Program-made: the position numbers and the translations under genes | Part shown: in pieces, positions 51,464 through 61,600 of the stretch | Layout: the number at the start of each line of letters is the position of its first letter | Position numbering within the stretch: the first letter of the stretch is position 1 | NCBI GenBank assembly: GCA_900550365.1 | Contig: URRR01000004.1 | Coordinates: 62,001-126,000 of the forward strand | Reading direction: 5' to 3' | Length of the DNA: 64,000 bases | Origin: an uncultured Prevotella sp. | GTDB taxonomy: Bacteria; Bacteroidota; Bacteroidia; Bacteroidales; Bacteroidaceae | The notes under the pieces: model-generated | What the model saw: only the letters and a program-made list of their open reading frames with translations | Databases searched by the model: none | What the model was told of the DNA's origin: nothing

Positions 51464-52471
51464 ATGAAAACAAGAACATTAGGAAAAGACCGGCTGGAAG
51501 TGTCAGCCGTAGGACTGGGATGTATGGGATTCACGCAGAGTTATCCTCCCTATCCCGACCGTAAGGATGCCATACGCACGATACGCGAGGCCGTAGAGCT
51601 TGGCGTTACGTTCTTCGACACGGCCGAGGTGTACAGCTATTTCAAGAATGAAGACCTCGTGGGCGAGGCCCTTCAGCCGGTACGCGACAAGGTGGTAATA
51701 GCCACCAAGTTCGGATATGACCTTTCAGAGACGCCTGACCTGAATACTTCGGCACGCCCCGTTTCGCTTTCCAGCCGTCCGGAAACTATCCGCAAGGCTG
51801 TAGAGGGCTCGCTGCGCCGCCTGCGTACAGACCATATCGACCTTTATTATCAGCACCGCGTAGACCCGAACGTGCCGATAGAGACCGTTGCCGAGACCGT
51901 AGGCGGGCTGATTAAGGAGGGCAAGGTACTTCATTGGGGACTGTCTGAAGCTGCCGCGGCTACGGTGCGCCGTGCCCACGCCGTATGCCCGCTGACCGCC
52001 GTCCAGAGTGAGTACTCGCTCTGGTACCGCAAACCGGAAGCCGAACTGCTGCCCACGCTGGAGGAGCTGGGCATCGGTTTCGTGCCGTTCAGTCCGCTGG
52101 GCAAGGCCATGCTGACCGGGCGTTTCAACAAGGATACTAAGTTTGACAAGACCGACTTCCGTTCAGCCATCCCCCGTTTCCAGGGCGACAACCTGAAGCA
52201 CAACATGGAACTGGTGGAATATGTGGAAGAGCTGGCCAAACGGAAAGACACTACTCCGGCCCGTATCGCTATCGGCTGGCTGCTTGCACAGAAGCCGTGG
52301 ATTGTCCCCATTCCCGGCAGCAAGCGCATCGAACGCATCCGTGAGAACATCGGAGGAGCCGACATCAGCTTTACGGAGGACGAGCTGGCTGACATCCGCC
52401 GGCATCTGGACAGCATTGAAATCCTGGGCGGACGCTACCCCGAAGACCAGGAGAAGATGACCGGACTTTGA
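51464..52471 (+). CDS. aldo/keto reductase
   Basis: A 335-residue AKR; the start at 51464 gives MKTRTLGKDRLEVSAVGLGC, preferred over an in-frame start inside the preceding gene. Motifs: TFFDTAEVYSYFKNEDLVG (catalytic Asp and Tyr), VVIATKFGYD (Lys), LYYQHRVDPNVP (His) and IPGSKRIERIRENIGG (NADPH binding). Related enzymes reduce aldehydes such as methylglyoxal. Second gene of the operon 50901-54242. Confidence 0.9.
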   Translation: MKTRTLGKDRLEVSAVGLGCMGFTQSYPPYPDRKDAIRTIREAVELGVTFFDTAEVYSYFKNEDLVGEALQPVRDKVVIATKFGYDLSETPDLNTSARPVSLSSRPETIRKAVEGSLRRLRTDHIDLYYQHRVDPNVPIETVAETVGGLIKEGKVLHWGLSEAAAATVRRAHAVCPLTAVQSEYSLWYRKPEAELLPTLEELGIGFVPFSPLGKAMLTGRFNKDTKFDKTDFRSAIPRFQGDNLKHNMELVEYVEELAKRKDTTPARIAIGWLLAQKPWIVPIPGSKRIERIRENIGGADISFTEDELADIRRHLDSIEILGGRYPEDQEKMTGL

Positions 52472-52497
52472 TAAGAAAATTCAAATTTATCTGACAG

Positions 52498-53649
52498 ATG
52501 AAAGCTTTTTTAGTAACAATGTTTATATTTGTGTTGACATGCGGTGCGACCGTGTCAGCGCAAACAGAGAAAAGTATGGACAGAACTGATGCATGCAAAC
52601 AGAATTACCGCGCACTGTTTGGCGGTGAGGCGCTGACCGGACAGGGCACAGACCCGGAAATGATGGACATCCTGCAGAAGTTTATCTTCGGTGAAGTGTT
52701 TCAGACCGGAGACCTGACCTTGAAGCAGCGCGAGATGATAACCTGCATCACCCTTGCCACGATGCAGACCCTTCCGCAGCTGAAAGCCCACGCCGGAGCG
52801 GCTCTCAATGTGGGTGTAACGCCAGAGGAGCTTCGCGAGGTGATGTATCTTACCGCTCCGTTCATAGGCTTTCCGAAGATGCTGAACGCCGTGGCCACGG
52901 TAAACGAGGTGTTCAAGGAGAGGGGGATCACCCTTCCACTGAAGAAGCAGGGTACGGTAACGGAAGACAACCGCCACGAGACGGGCAAGGCCATTCAGGA
53001 CAGGCTCTATCCCGGCGGTATCGCTTCGGTAATGGGAGGTATGCCCGGCGATATGGGCAAGGATGTAGAGCAGTTCCTTACAGACTATTTCTTCGGCGAG
53101 ATATACAGCCGTGGCGCCCTTGACTTGCAGACACGTGAACTGCTGGGTTACTGCGTACTGGCCACAATGGAAGCTGACAGCCAGCTCCAGTCGCATTATC
53201 ACGGCAACATCAACGTGGGCAACACGCCCGAGATGTTGACTGCTGCTGTCATCCAGTGTCTGCCTTACATCGGTTTTCCTGCCGCCATCAAGGCCCTGCG
53301 CATCATCAAGCAGGAATATGCCAGACCCGTTCCGGCAGGGACCAACCTGGTACGTTTGTCAAAGATTACTGTTGACCCTGCGCAACTGGATGCCTACAAC
53401 GCGTTTCTGAAAGAAGAAATCGAGGCCTCGATGCGTCTGGAACCAGGAGTTCTGATACTGTATGCCACAGCGGAAAAGAACGCGCCAAACAAAGTGACCA
53501 TCCTTGAGATCTATGCCGACCGTTCGGCTTACGAAAGCCATCTGAAAACGCCTCACTTCCAGAAATACAAGCAAGGCACGCTCTCCATGGTAAAAGACCT
53601 GGAACTGGTGGACGTCAAGCCGCTGATACCGGGACTTAAAATCAAATGA
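52498..53649 (+). CDS. two CMD domains fused to an antibiotic-biosynthesis monooxygenase (ABM) domain
   Basis: A 383-residue product. A signal-like hydrophobic N terminus (1-22, ending VSAQTE) is followed by two carboxymuconolactone-decarboxylase-like domains (about 35-140, LKQREMITCITLATMQTLPQ; about 165-265, LDLQTRELLGYCVLATMEAD) and a C-terminal ABM/quinol-monooxygenase-like domain (about 285-375, LSKITVDPAQLDAYNAFLKE and TILEIYADRSAYESHLKTPH). The fusion pairs a peroxidase-like scaffold with a dimeric quinone-acting fold. Located 26 bp after the AKR gene. Confidence 0.85.
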   Translation: MKAFLVTMFIFVLTCGATVSAQTEKSMDRTDACKQNYRALFGGEALTGQGTDPEMMDILQKFIFGEVFQTGDLTLKQREMITCITLATMQTLPQLKAHAGAALNVGVTPEELREVMYLTAPFIGFPKMLNAVATVNEVFKERGITLPLKKQGTVTEDNRHETGKAIQDRLYPGGIASVMGGMPGDMGKDVEQFLTDYFFGEIYSRGALDLQTRELLGYCVLATMEADSQLQSHYHGNINVGNTPEMLTAAVIQCLPYIGFPAAIKALRIIKQEYARPVPAGTNLVRLSKITVDPAQLDAYNAFLKEEIEASMRLEPGVLILYATAEKNAPNKVTILEIYADRSAYESHLKTPHFQKYKQGTLSMVKDLELVDVKPLIPGLKIK

Positions 53650-53669
53650 CAAATTAAAAATATCGCACT

Positions 53670-54242
53670 ATGAACAAGATTATTTTAACGTTGGCAGCAG
53701 TAATGACCCTTGTCCTTACCGCCTGCGCAAAAAATAAGGGAGGACAAAACATGCAGACAGGTAACAAGCCTTTAGTAGTATATTTCTCTGCTTCCGGAAA
53801 CACGGCTCAAGCCGCACGAACGCTTGCCGATGTAACAGGTGGAGAACTGTTTGAAATCGTTCCGCGGCAGGCATACACATCAGCCGACCTCGACTGGAAC
53901 GACAGCCAGTCACGCAGTTCTGTGGAAATGAATAATCCGCAGGCACGTCCGGCATTGAAAAAAGTAAAGAATGACATCAGCACTTACGATATTATTTTCA
54001 TCGGCTATCCTATCTGGTGGAATCAGGCTCCACGGATTGTCAACACATTCATCGAGAGCCATGACCTGAAAGGTAAACTGCTGATCCCGTTCGCCACGTC
54101 AGGAGGGAGCGGAATAACGGGCAGCGTAGACGAGTTGAGGAAGACATATCCCGATTTAAAATGGGAATCAGGCAAACTTCTGAATGGGGTCAGCCGTGAT
54201 GACATACGGAGCTGGGCCGATGATGTAATGCAGAAACGCTAA
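53670..54242 (+). CDS. flavodoxin-domain lipoprotein
   Basis: A 190-residue lipoprotein (lipobox VLTAC, cysteine near 19) with a flavodoxin fold: VVYFSASGNTAQAARTLADV is the FMN-binding loop, and IIFIGYPIWWNQAPRIVNTF follows. It is related in layout to the flavodoxin at 42409. Last gene of the operon, 20 bp after the CMD-ABM gene and before a terminator. Confidence 0.87.
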   Translation: MNKIILTLAAVMTLVLTACAKNKGGQNMQTGNKPLVVYFSASGNTAQAARTLADVTGGELFEIVPRQAYTSADLDWNDSQSRSSVEMNNPQARPALKKVKNDISTYDIIFIGYPIWWNQAPRIVNTFIESHDLKGKLLIPFATSGGSGITGSVDELRKTYPDLKWESGKLLNGVSRDDIRSWADDVMQKR

Positions 54243-54281
54243 ATCCACACAGCCTTTTTCTTACCGATAAAATATAAAAAG

Positions 54282-54325
54282 AGGATTTATCAAAAGTCAG
54301 ATTATTTTGATAAATCCTTTTCTTT
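54282..54325. terminator. terminator between the flavodoxin and oxyR genes
   Basis: AGGATTTATCAAAA (54282-54295) and TTTTGATAAATCCT (54305-54318) form a perfect 14-bp stem followed by a T-rich tail; it serves the plus-strand operon and possibly oxyR. Confidence 0.85.
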
Positions 54326-54393
54326 CTTTTCAGAGTGTTTTCTTTATCATAAAGACAGCCGCATGTTCGGCCTTAGATATTTCACGGCTTCTG

Positions 54394-55320
54394 TCATATC
54401 CTCTGCTCTGTGTTATTAAGCCTGAGCATGTTCTGAGGCACGCATGCCTTTATGCTGTCGGCCAGAAGTGTGATAAGCGAATGGCGCACAGCCGACTTCA
54501 TCGTGAGCATGACCACTTCACGGACAGGTACAGGCAACGCGAACGGGCGCACAAGCTCACGCTGACGGTCGGTAAGCTGCGTCAAGGCGAGTTCAGGAAT
54601 GAACGTCACGCCGCGGCCGTTCTCAACCATACGCATGAATGTCTCCATGCTTCCGAGAGAATGTATCATATTACCGGCACCGGCGCTCTTTATGTCACAG
54701 AATCTGACAAGCTGGTCCCTGAAGCAATGCCCCTCGTCAAGCAGCCACAATGACTCGCCCGAAAGGTCTGCGGTGCGTACAGACTTCATGCCGAAGAGCC
54801 TGCTGCCGCGTGAGACATAGACCATAAACTGCTCATAGAAAAGCGGTGTACTGACAAAATGTTCCATGTTGTCAAGGCTCACAACTATAGCCGCGTCAAG
54901 TTCTCCACGTGCCAGGGCATGCTTTATGTCGTTGGTCTTCATCTCTGAAATCATGAGCCTCAACGACGGATGTTCTTCCATAATCTTCGGAAGGAAACGG
55001 GGCAACAGATAAGGAGCTACGGTAGGCAGCACGCCGATACGGAACGTACCGGTAAGCGAACGCTTCTCCTCTTCCACCGTCTCCTTTATCCTACGCGTAC
55101 GTACAAGCACTTTCCATGACTGTTCTATTATAGACTTTCCGACCGGAGTAGGCGTCACCGGCTGTGCCGAACGGTCGAAAATCTTCACTCCGAGCTCGTC
55201 TTCAAGTTTCTGAATCATTGAGCTTAGCGTGGGCTGGGTGACCTTGCACATCTCCGCCGCTTTAGCAAAGTGCCTCATACGGTACACGGCCACGATATAT
55301 TCCATTTGTTGAAGTGTCAT
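54394..55320 (-). CDS. oxyR: LysR-type peroxide regulator OxyR
   Basis: A 308-residue LysR-type regulator. The N-terminal winged helix (about 1-60) reads MTLQQMEYIVAVYRMRHFAK with KVTQPTLSSMIQKLEDELGV. The effector domain holds the redox pair in GHCFRDQLVRFC, nine residues apart as in E. coli OxyR Cys199/Cys208. It activates peroxide-defence genes when oxidised. Divergent from ahpC. A -7 box (TAAATTTG, minus strand 55355-55348) is 28 bp upstream. Confidence 0.94.
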   Translation of the reverse strand: MTLQQMEYIVAVYRMRHFAKAAEMCKVTQPTLSSMIQKLEDELGVKIFDRSAQPVTPTPVGKSIIEQSWKVLVRTRRIKETVEEEKRSLTGTFRIGVLPTVAPYLLPRFLPKIMEEHPSLRLMISEMKTNDIKHALARGELDAAIVVSLDNMEHFVSTPLFYEQFMVYVSRGSRLFGMKSVRTADLSGESLWLLDEGHCFRDQLVRFCDIKSAGAGNMIHSLGSMETFMRMVENGRGVTFIPELALTQLTDRQRELVRPFALPVPVREVVMLTMKSAVRHSLITLLADSIKACVPQNMLRLNNTEQRI

Positions 55321-55498
55321 ATTCTGATTCTGAAATCGTTATGAGGGCAAATTTAATCATTATATCCGGATATCCGTCAGCTTTCCTCTTGTTTTTCCGA
55401 CAAATCATCATTTATAGGTATTTTCATTCCCTGCGGCATCTGCCCGCTTACGCCATAACGGCAATAACAGCCTGTATATCAGTACTTTAAATCAGAAT

Positions 55499-55565
55499 AT
55501 AGACAAAATCTATCATGCCATAGACACAATCTGTTTGCAAAGGAAACATATTGAGACTATCTTTG
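55499..55565 (+). promoter_or_regulatory. ahpC promoter with OxyR-like operator
   Basis: ATAGACAAAATCTAT (55499-55513) and ATAGACACAATCTGT (55520-55534) follow the OxyR pattern ATAG-N7-CTAT twice, 21 bp apart. The -33 TTTG (55534-55537) and -7 TATCTTTG (55558-55565) lie immediately downstream, so bound OxyR would touch the polymerase. Confidence 0.8.
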
Positions 55566-55635
55566 CATTGTAAAAAAACGCCACAGGCGCTACCGATAAA
55601 TATAATATTAACTTACAATAAAAAACAAGAGAACT

Positions 55636-56202
55636 ATGGAACCGATAATCAACGCACAGATGCCTGAATTTAAAGTACAGGCTTTTCAGAACGGAGAGTT
55701 TAAGACAGTTACAAGCGAAGAGCTGAAAGGCAAGTGGGCCTTGTTCTTCTTCTATCCGGCCGACTTCACCTTCGTATGCCCTACGGAGCTGGTAGACCTC
55801 GCCGAGAAGTACGACAGGCTGAAGGAGATGGGAGTTGAAGTGTTTTCTGTAAGCACAGACTCTCACTACGTACACAAGGCCTGGCACGACGCCTCTGACA
55901 GCATAAAGAAGATAAAATACACGATGCTTGCAGACCCGACAGGCGTTCTCAGCCGCGGCTTCGGAGTGATGAAGGAAGATGAGGGAGTGGCTTACCGCGG
56001 AACATTCCTCGTAAACCCGGAAGGCTTGATAAAGATTGCCGAGATTCAGGATAACAGCATCGGGCGCAACGCTGACGAGCTGCTGCGCAAGGTAGAGGCG
56101 GCACAGTTTGTCGCGACCCACGACGGTGAGGTGTGCCCGGCCAAGTGGAAAGCCGGCGCCGACACACTGAAGCCGAGCATTGACCTCGTCGGCAAACTGT
56201 AA
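55636..56202 (+). CDS. ahpC: alkyl hydroperoxide reductase subunit C
   Basis: A 188-residue typical 2-Cys peroxiredoxin. Peroxidatic cysteine in FYPADFTFVCPTEL (near residue 50), resolving cysteine in DGEVCPAKW (near 168), and the conserved GVMKEDEGVAYRGTFLV. It reduces H2O2 and alkyl peroxides, being recycled by AhpF. First gene of ahpCF with an OxyR-like operator. Confidence 0.97.
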   Translation: MEPIINAQMPEFKVQAFQNGEFKTVTSEELKGKWALFFFYPADFTFVCPTELVDLAEKYDRLKEMGVEVFSVSTDSHYVHKAWHDASDSIKKIKYTMLADPTGVLSRGFGVMKEDEGVAYRGTFLVNPEGLIKIAEIQDNSIGRNADELLRKVEAAQFVATHDGEVCPAKWKAGADTLKPSIDLVGKL

Positions 56203-56340
56203 TAAATGCCGCAGGAAGTCTGAAGGAAAGCGCATGGCTCTTTGCCGCTGCACTGCCCCGTAAAGGCAGGTGGCCGGAAAGGGCCATCTGCTTTAATACG
56301 CTTGAACTAAAAAAACATAAACCTTCAAATTATCACAGAG

Positions 56341-57915
56341 ATGTTGGATAACAGCATATTAGAACAGGTGAAGTCGTTGTTTGCCGACCTTAAGTCGGAC
56401 TTCATCCTCAAGTCATCCATTGACCCGACACATGAGAAGGCCGGAGAGCTGGCCGCGTTTCTAAGCGATGTCAGCTCATGCTCAGACAAGTTGTCGGTTG
56501 AGGAGAGCAAGGCGGATAACGGCGAACTGGAATTTTCAATAATAAAAGACGGCACCGGCACAGGAATAAAGTTCAGGGGCATACCCGGAGGCCACGAGTT
56601 CTCATCGCTGCTGCTGGCCATACTTAACGCTGACGGCGTGGGGAAAAACCTGCCCGACGACGCCACTCGCCGCCGCATAGCCTCGCTGAGGCAGCCGCTG
56701 GCTTTGCGCACGTATGTGTCGCTGACGTGTACCAACTGCCCCGACGTGGTGCAGGCACTGAACGTATTGGCCTTGACAAATCCCGGCATCACCCACGAGG
56801 TGATTGACGGCGCGCTGTGGCAGGACGAGACTGAGAGCCTCGGCATACAGGGCGTGCCCTCGGTATTTGCCGGCGACGAGCTGATTCACGTGGGACGGGG
56901 CGACCTTACGGCGCTGCTCGACAAGCTGGAAGAGCGCTTCGGCACGTCTGCCGATGCCGACGCCCACGGAAATACTGAGCACGAGCACGACGCCGTGATA
57001 ACAGGAGGCGGCCCGGCGGGCGTGTCTGCCGCGATATATCTTGCCCGCAAGGGGCTGCGCGTGGCGCTGGTGTGCCAGAGAGTAGGCGGCCAGATGCTCG
57101 ACACCGTAGGCATAGAGAACTTCATATCCGTGCCTGAGACAACGGGAAAGGCAATGGCCGGCAACCTGAAGGAGCATATCGGCCGGTATCAGATAGACCT
57201 TTACGAAAACCGCAACATTGAGTCTGTAGAGCTGTCGGGCACGGAGAAGCGCATCCATGTCAAGGGCGGCGAGACGTTTTCGGCGCCTGCAGTGATAATA
57301 GCCACGGGCGCGGGATGGCGCCGTCTGGGTGTTCCTGGCGAGAGTGAGTACATCGGCCGCGGCGTGGCCTTCTGCCCTCACTGCGACGGTCCGTTCTATA
57401 AGGGCAAACGTGTCGCCGTGATAGGCGGAGGCAACTCAGGCATTGAGGCGGCCATCGACCTTGCCGGAATATGCCGCGAGGTTACCGTACTTGAATTTGC
57501 CGACGAGCTGCGAGCCGACACCGTATTGCAGGAGAAGGCGAAAAGTCTGCCCAACGTGAGCATACATACAGGCATGCAGACCACGGAAATACACGGCGAC
57601 GGCAAGAAGGTGACGGCGATAAGCGTGAAAGACCGCAACAGCGGTGAGACACGGACGATAGAGCTTGAGGGCGTGTTCGTACAGATAGGCCTGGTTGCCA
57701 ACAGCGGAATATTCGCCGATGAGCTTGAGACCACAGAGCGAAAGGAAATAAAAGTGGACAGACACTGCCGCACATCGCTGCCGGGAGTGTATGCCGCCGG
57801 CGACGTTACCGACGTGCCTTACAAACAGATAATAATAGCGATGGGCGAAGGTGCGAAAGCCGCCCTGTCGGCGTTTGACGACCGCGTGCGCGGCGTCACA
57901 GGCTCTGCCCGATAA
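56341..57915 (+). CDS. ahpF: alkyl hydroperoxide reductase subunit F
   Basis: A 524-residue flavoprotein. The N-terminal double-thioredoxin domain (about 1-200) has the CTNC redox pair in LTCTNCPDV. The FAD domain begins ITGGGPAGVSAAIYLARKG, the NAD domain has VIGGGNSGIEAAIDL, and the disulfide CPHC is in AFCPHCDGPF. It transfers electrons from NADH to AhpC. It lies 138 bp after ahpC, so it is cotranscribed. Confidence 0.97.
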   Translation: MLDNSILEQVKSLFADLKSDFILKSSIDPTHEKAGELAAFLSDVSSCSDKLSVEESKADNGELEFSIIKDGTGTGIKFRGIPGGHEFSSLLLAILNADGVGKNLPDDATRRRIASLRQPLALRTYVSLTCTNCPDVVQALNVLALTNPGITHEVIDGALWQDETESLGIQGVPSVFAGDELIHVGRGDLTALLDKLEERFGTSADADAHGNTEHEHDAVITGGGPAGVSAAIYLARKGLRVALVCQRVGGQMLDTVGIENFISVPETTGKAMAGNLKEHIGRYQIDLYENRNIESVELSGTEKRIHVKGGETFSAPAVIIATGAGWRRLGVPGESEYIGRGVAFCPHCDGPFYKGKRVAVIGGGNSGIEAAIDLAGICREVTVLEFADELRADTVLQEKAKSLPNVSIHTGMQTTEIHGDGKKVTAISVKDRNSGETRTIELEGVFVQIGLVANSGIFADELETTERKEIKVDRHCRTSLPGVYAAGDVTDVPYKQIIIAMGEGAKAALSAFDDRVRGVTGSAR

Positions 57916-58004
57916 ACATTTCAACAGTCTTTGCCGCCTTATACAGGCCGGAGACACACCGGCATGAAGGCACCCGCGTATCAAGCTGACAGTCAACACG
58001 TTAC

Positions 58005-58063
58005 AAAAGGCCGTCTTTTACATTGTAAAAGGTGGCCTTTCAGCGTGTAAACGACGGCCTTTT
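58005..58063. repeat. 22-nt phased palindromic repeat cluster 7
   Basis: Cores AAAAGGCCGTCTTTT (58005), AAAAGGTGGCCTTT (58027) and AAACGACGGCCTTTT (58049), exactly 22 nt apart, with an eroded fourth near 58071. It follows the ahpF gene. Confidence 0.9.
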
Positions 58064-58192
58064 GCAATGCGTTTTGCCGTCAATCGGATTCATCCGCAAG
58101 TCAGGTGCATAACACCAAGAAGAATATTGATGCGGACAATAAGACAGACAATATAACCGTTACTTGTTATTTTATTTTCCGAAAACATCTCT

Positions 58193-58318
58193 CATCTGTC
58201 ACTTTTCTTTCCTAACTCATTTATTTCCAACCGGTTATGACTTGACAGATGCTTTTCCACATCTGTCACCGGCCAACGGTCTGACTGTAAGCAGGATACG
58301 GAGAGAAAGTGACAGATG
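58193..58318. repeat. symmetric four-copy 9-mer array (CATCTGTCA / TGACAGATG)
   Basis: CATCTGTCA at 58193, TGACAGATG at 58243, CATCTGTCA at 58260 and TGACAGATG at 58310. The array is exactly symmetric about 58255.5, with 50-bp spacing within each half. The outer copies extend the match (CATCTGTCACTTT). The inner pair forms a hairpin with an 8-nt loop. The remaining stretch to the helicase gene (58319-58659) holds no gene, only a TATATTTG box at 58531-58538 that could be its promoter. Confidence 0.85.
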
Positions 58319-58659
58319 ATAGATGAAATCAAAAAAATTATATAAGTTAACCGCATGGTATAATGTGTTTCTGTAGATTTGCAATCGTGTGAACGGCGGG
58401 TACCGTCTTGAATATTGTACACTTGAACTACGGAATACCCGTTTTATCACAATCTTGACATTTATTCAACTGATCTTGTATATTAGGAATGATTTTATTT
58501 TGTTGATTTGTTTTTATAAAAGTGCTTATGTATATTTGCAAATAGAATCAAATAGTAATGGAATTTATATGGGCAGTCAGCCGTTGTTGAATATTTAAAT
58601 GAACTATTAATTCTACAAAGGCCGTAAACTTCGTAAAAATAAACAAAAGTATAAATTTT

Positions 58660-61600
58660 ATGACAGGGATATATGAACAGATTATAAATCAGCTTTTCCG
58701 ATATAAGTTGGATAACTATGAGAGAAAGATTTACCATATAGGAATAAAAGAGATAGGAAAAGAAGAAGCAATAGCTTATCTTTCTCATTACTTATATGGA
58801 ATTATCCAAAAGCTCGTAATAGAACTTGTTGATACAGATGGTGGGGTTGAAAGAAGCATCCGGTTAATTAATGGCATTATTAAAAAACTTGGAACGGAAT
58901 TCCAAATGGAACATTACGAAGACGATTTAATTGACGCAAGCAATTCCATATTAACCAGCATTATCGACAAGACGACATGCGATTATCCTGATCTTCAAAA
59001 ATATATCCAACGGATTACACCTGTCACTACACTAACACAATGTTCACTTTTTACAGGTTCTAACTATTCTGTGAATATGATTAGTGAGCTAAAGAAGGAG
59101 ATTTTGTCCTCGAATGAAGTTCGAATTCTCGTGTCATTTATTCGCCAAAGTGGAGTTAATTTATTATTGCCAGAGCTGAAAAAGCTTACTGAAACCGGCC
59201 GGAAACTAAAAGTGATTACTTCAACTTACATGGCAGCGACGGAATATAAAGCTGTTAAAAGTCTGGCTAAATTACCTAATACCGAAATAAAAATTTCTTA
59301 TAACGGCGACATTGACCGCCTTCACGCCAAAGCCTATATCTTTCTGCGCGATACAAAATTCCACACAGCATATATTGGTTCATCTAATATTTCAAAAGCA
59401 GCACTGACCGAAGGGTTGGAATGGAATATTAAAGTTACGCAAATAGAACTCCCGCAGATAATGTCGATGGTAAACAATACGTTTGAGACGTATTGGGAAA
59501 ATAAAGCATTTGAAACCTTTTGCTTAAACCGAGATGACGGGAAACTGAAAGCAGCCTTAGGAATATCAGAACAGCCTGCAGCAGGTATTGATTACTCTGT
59601 TCTCGATTTAATGGAAGCAAGAGAATATCAAAATGATGTGCTGGACAAGATTGAGAAAGAACGGATTTATAATAACAACTGGAAGAATTTGGTGGTAGCA
59701 GCAACAGGTACGGGGAAAACAGTTATTGCTGCATTCGACTATAAAAGATTCAGAGAAAATAACAAAAGAGCCAATTTCTTATTTGTAGTGCACAGAGAAG
59801 AAATTATCAAACAGGCATGTGCGACTTTCAGGCAAGTTCTGAATGATCCAAATTTTGGCGACATGTGGTATGGCGGACATGAGGCCTCATCATACACTCA
59901 TTTATTTGCATCAAAAGATTTGTTGAACAATCGTATTGACCAAATGGCTTTGCCGGCTGATTATTATGATTACATCATTTTTGATGAAGCTCACCATATT
60001 GTAGCAGACAGCTATCAGAAAATTCTGCATAAATTTAAGCCAAAGATTCTTCTTGGACTTACTGCAACTCCTGAACGAATGGATGCAAAAGACATCACAA
60101 CGTATTTTGGCAACCATATTTCAGCTGAGATTCGTCTTGACACGGCTTTGAACAATAATTTATTGGCTCCATTTCATTATTATGACATTACAGACTCAGT
60201 TGATTTAGCCGAAGTGCGTTGGGAGAAAGGGCATTATGTTCCTTCAGAACTTTCCAAGGTTTATACGGCTAATGACCAACGTACAGGCATTATTTTTAAA
60301 GCTATAGAAAAATATCTTCCTAATTATCATGATGTGCGGGCTCTTTGTTTCTGCGTAGACCGTGAACATGCAAAATATATGAATGCCAAATTTACGCTTG
60401 CCGGATTGAAATCGGATGTATTGATTAGCGATAATGCTCAAAGCAGAAATATAGAAGTAAGAAATCTTGTACAAAAGAAAATCAACTATCTGTTTGTTGT
60501 TGATATGTTTAACGAAGGTGTCGATATTCCAGAAATTGACACAATCTTATTTTTACGCCCAACCGAGAGTTTGACAATTTTCCTCCAACAATTCGGTCGC
60601 GGATTACGCAAGGCAAAAGGTAAGACATATCTCACAGTACTTGATTTCGTGGGCCATTCAAGGGTCGAATTTAACTATATGGATCGTTTCCGTGCATTGA
60701 TTGGTAGAACGTCAATGAGTATTAAAGAAGAAATTGAAAGTGATTTTCCGCATTTGCCATTAAACTGTCATATTCAATTAGAAGAAAAAGCAAAAGCATA
60801 CGTTTTGGAAAATATTAAAGGCTACATTAATGGATTCCGTAAAAGTCGCATTATAAGTGCCATTCAGCATTTTACAAATGATTATGACGAGCCGTTGTCG
60901 TTATCGTCTTTTCTCCGTCTTACGCATGTTCCAATAGAAAAGCTGTATAATGGAACTACATGGAATGAACTACTGTATTTGGCTGGTGTAAGAAAATCCA
61001 CTTCCAACTTAAATATAGAATTATCACGCGCTGTAAACAAAAAATGGCTTTCAACAGATTCACACTCCTATTTTACATTTATTCACCGACTTGCTGCCTG
61101 TCAATTCCGCATACGTGAATCTATGCTTACAGATAAGGAAAAGAAAATGGCATTGATGTTTTATTATGATTTATATGATATGGCCGGTAAATACTTCAGT
61201 TTACAAGCTATGTTTGATAATTTATCTCAAGACACGATCTTCATAAATGAAGTATGTGAGATTACTACATATTTAATGAACCACTGTAATGCACTTGAAA
61301 AAGATGACAATTCATCTTTACGTAATGTTCTTCCTTTAAAATTGCACGGAGAATATACAAAATCTCAGATTCAAGTAGCAATCGGCACTTCAACTTTAGC
61401 AAAAAAATCATCCAACAGAGAAGGATGCGAGCGAAATGTATTAAACGGTACTCCTTTAGAAGCCATGTTTGTTGATATAATTAAGGATCGTGCAGTAGGT
61501 TCCAATACGAACTATAATGATTTTGCGCAAAGTAACAGAAAGTTTCATTGGGAAACGCAGAATAAGGTTAGTCCGGAATCACCAACAGCTCAAAAATACA

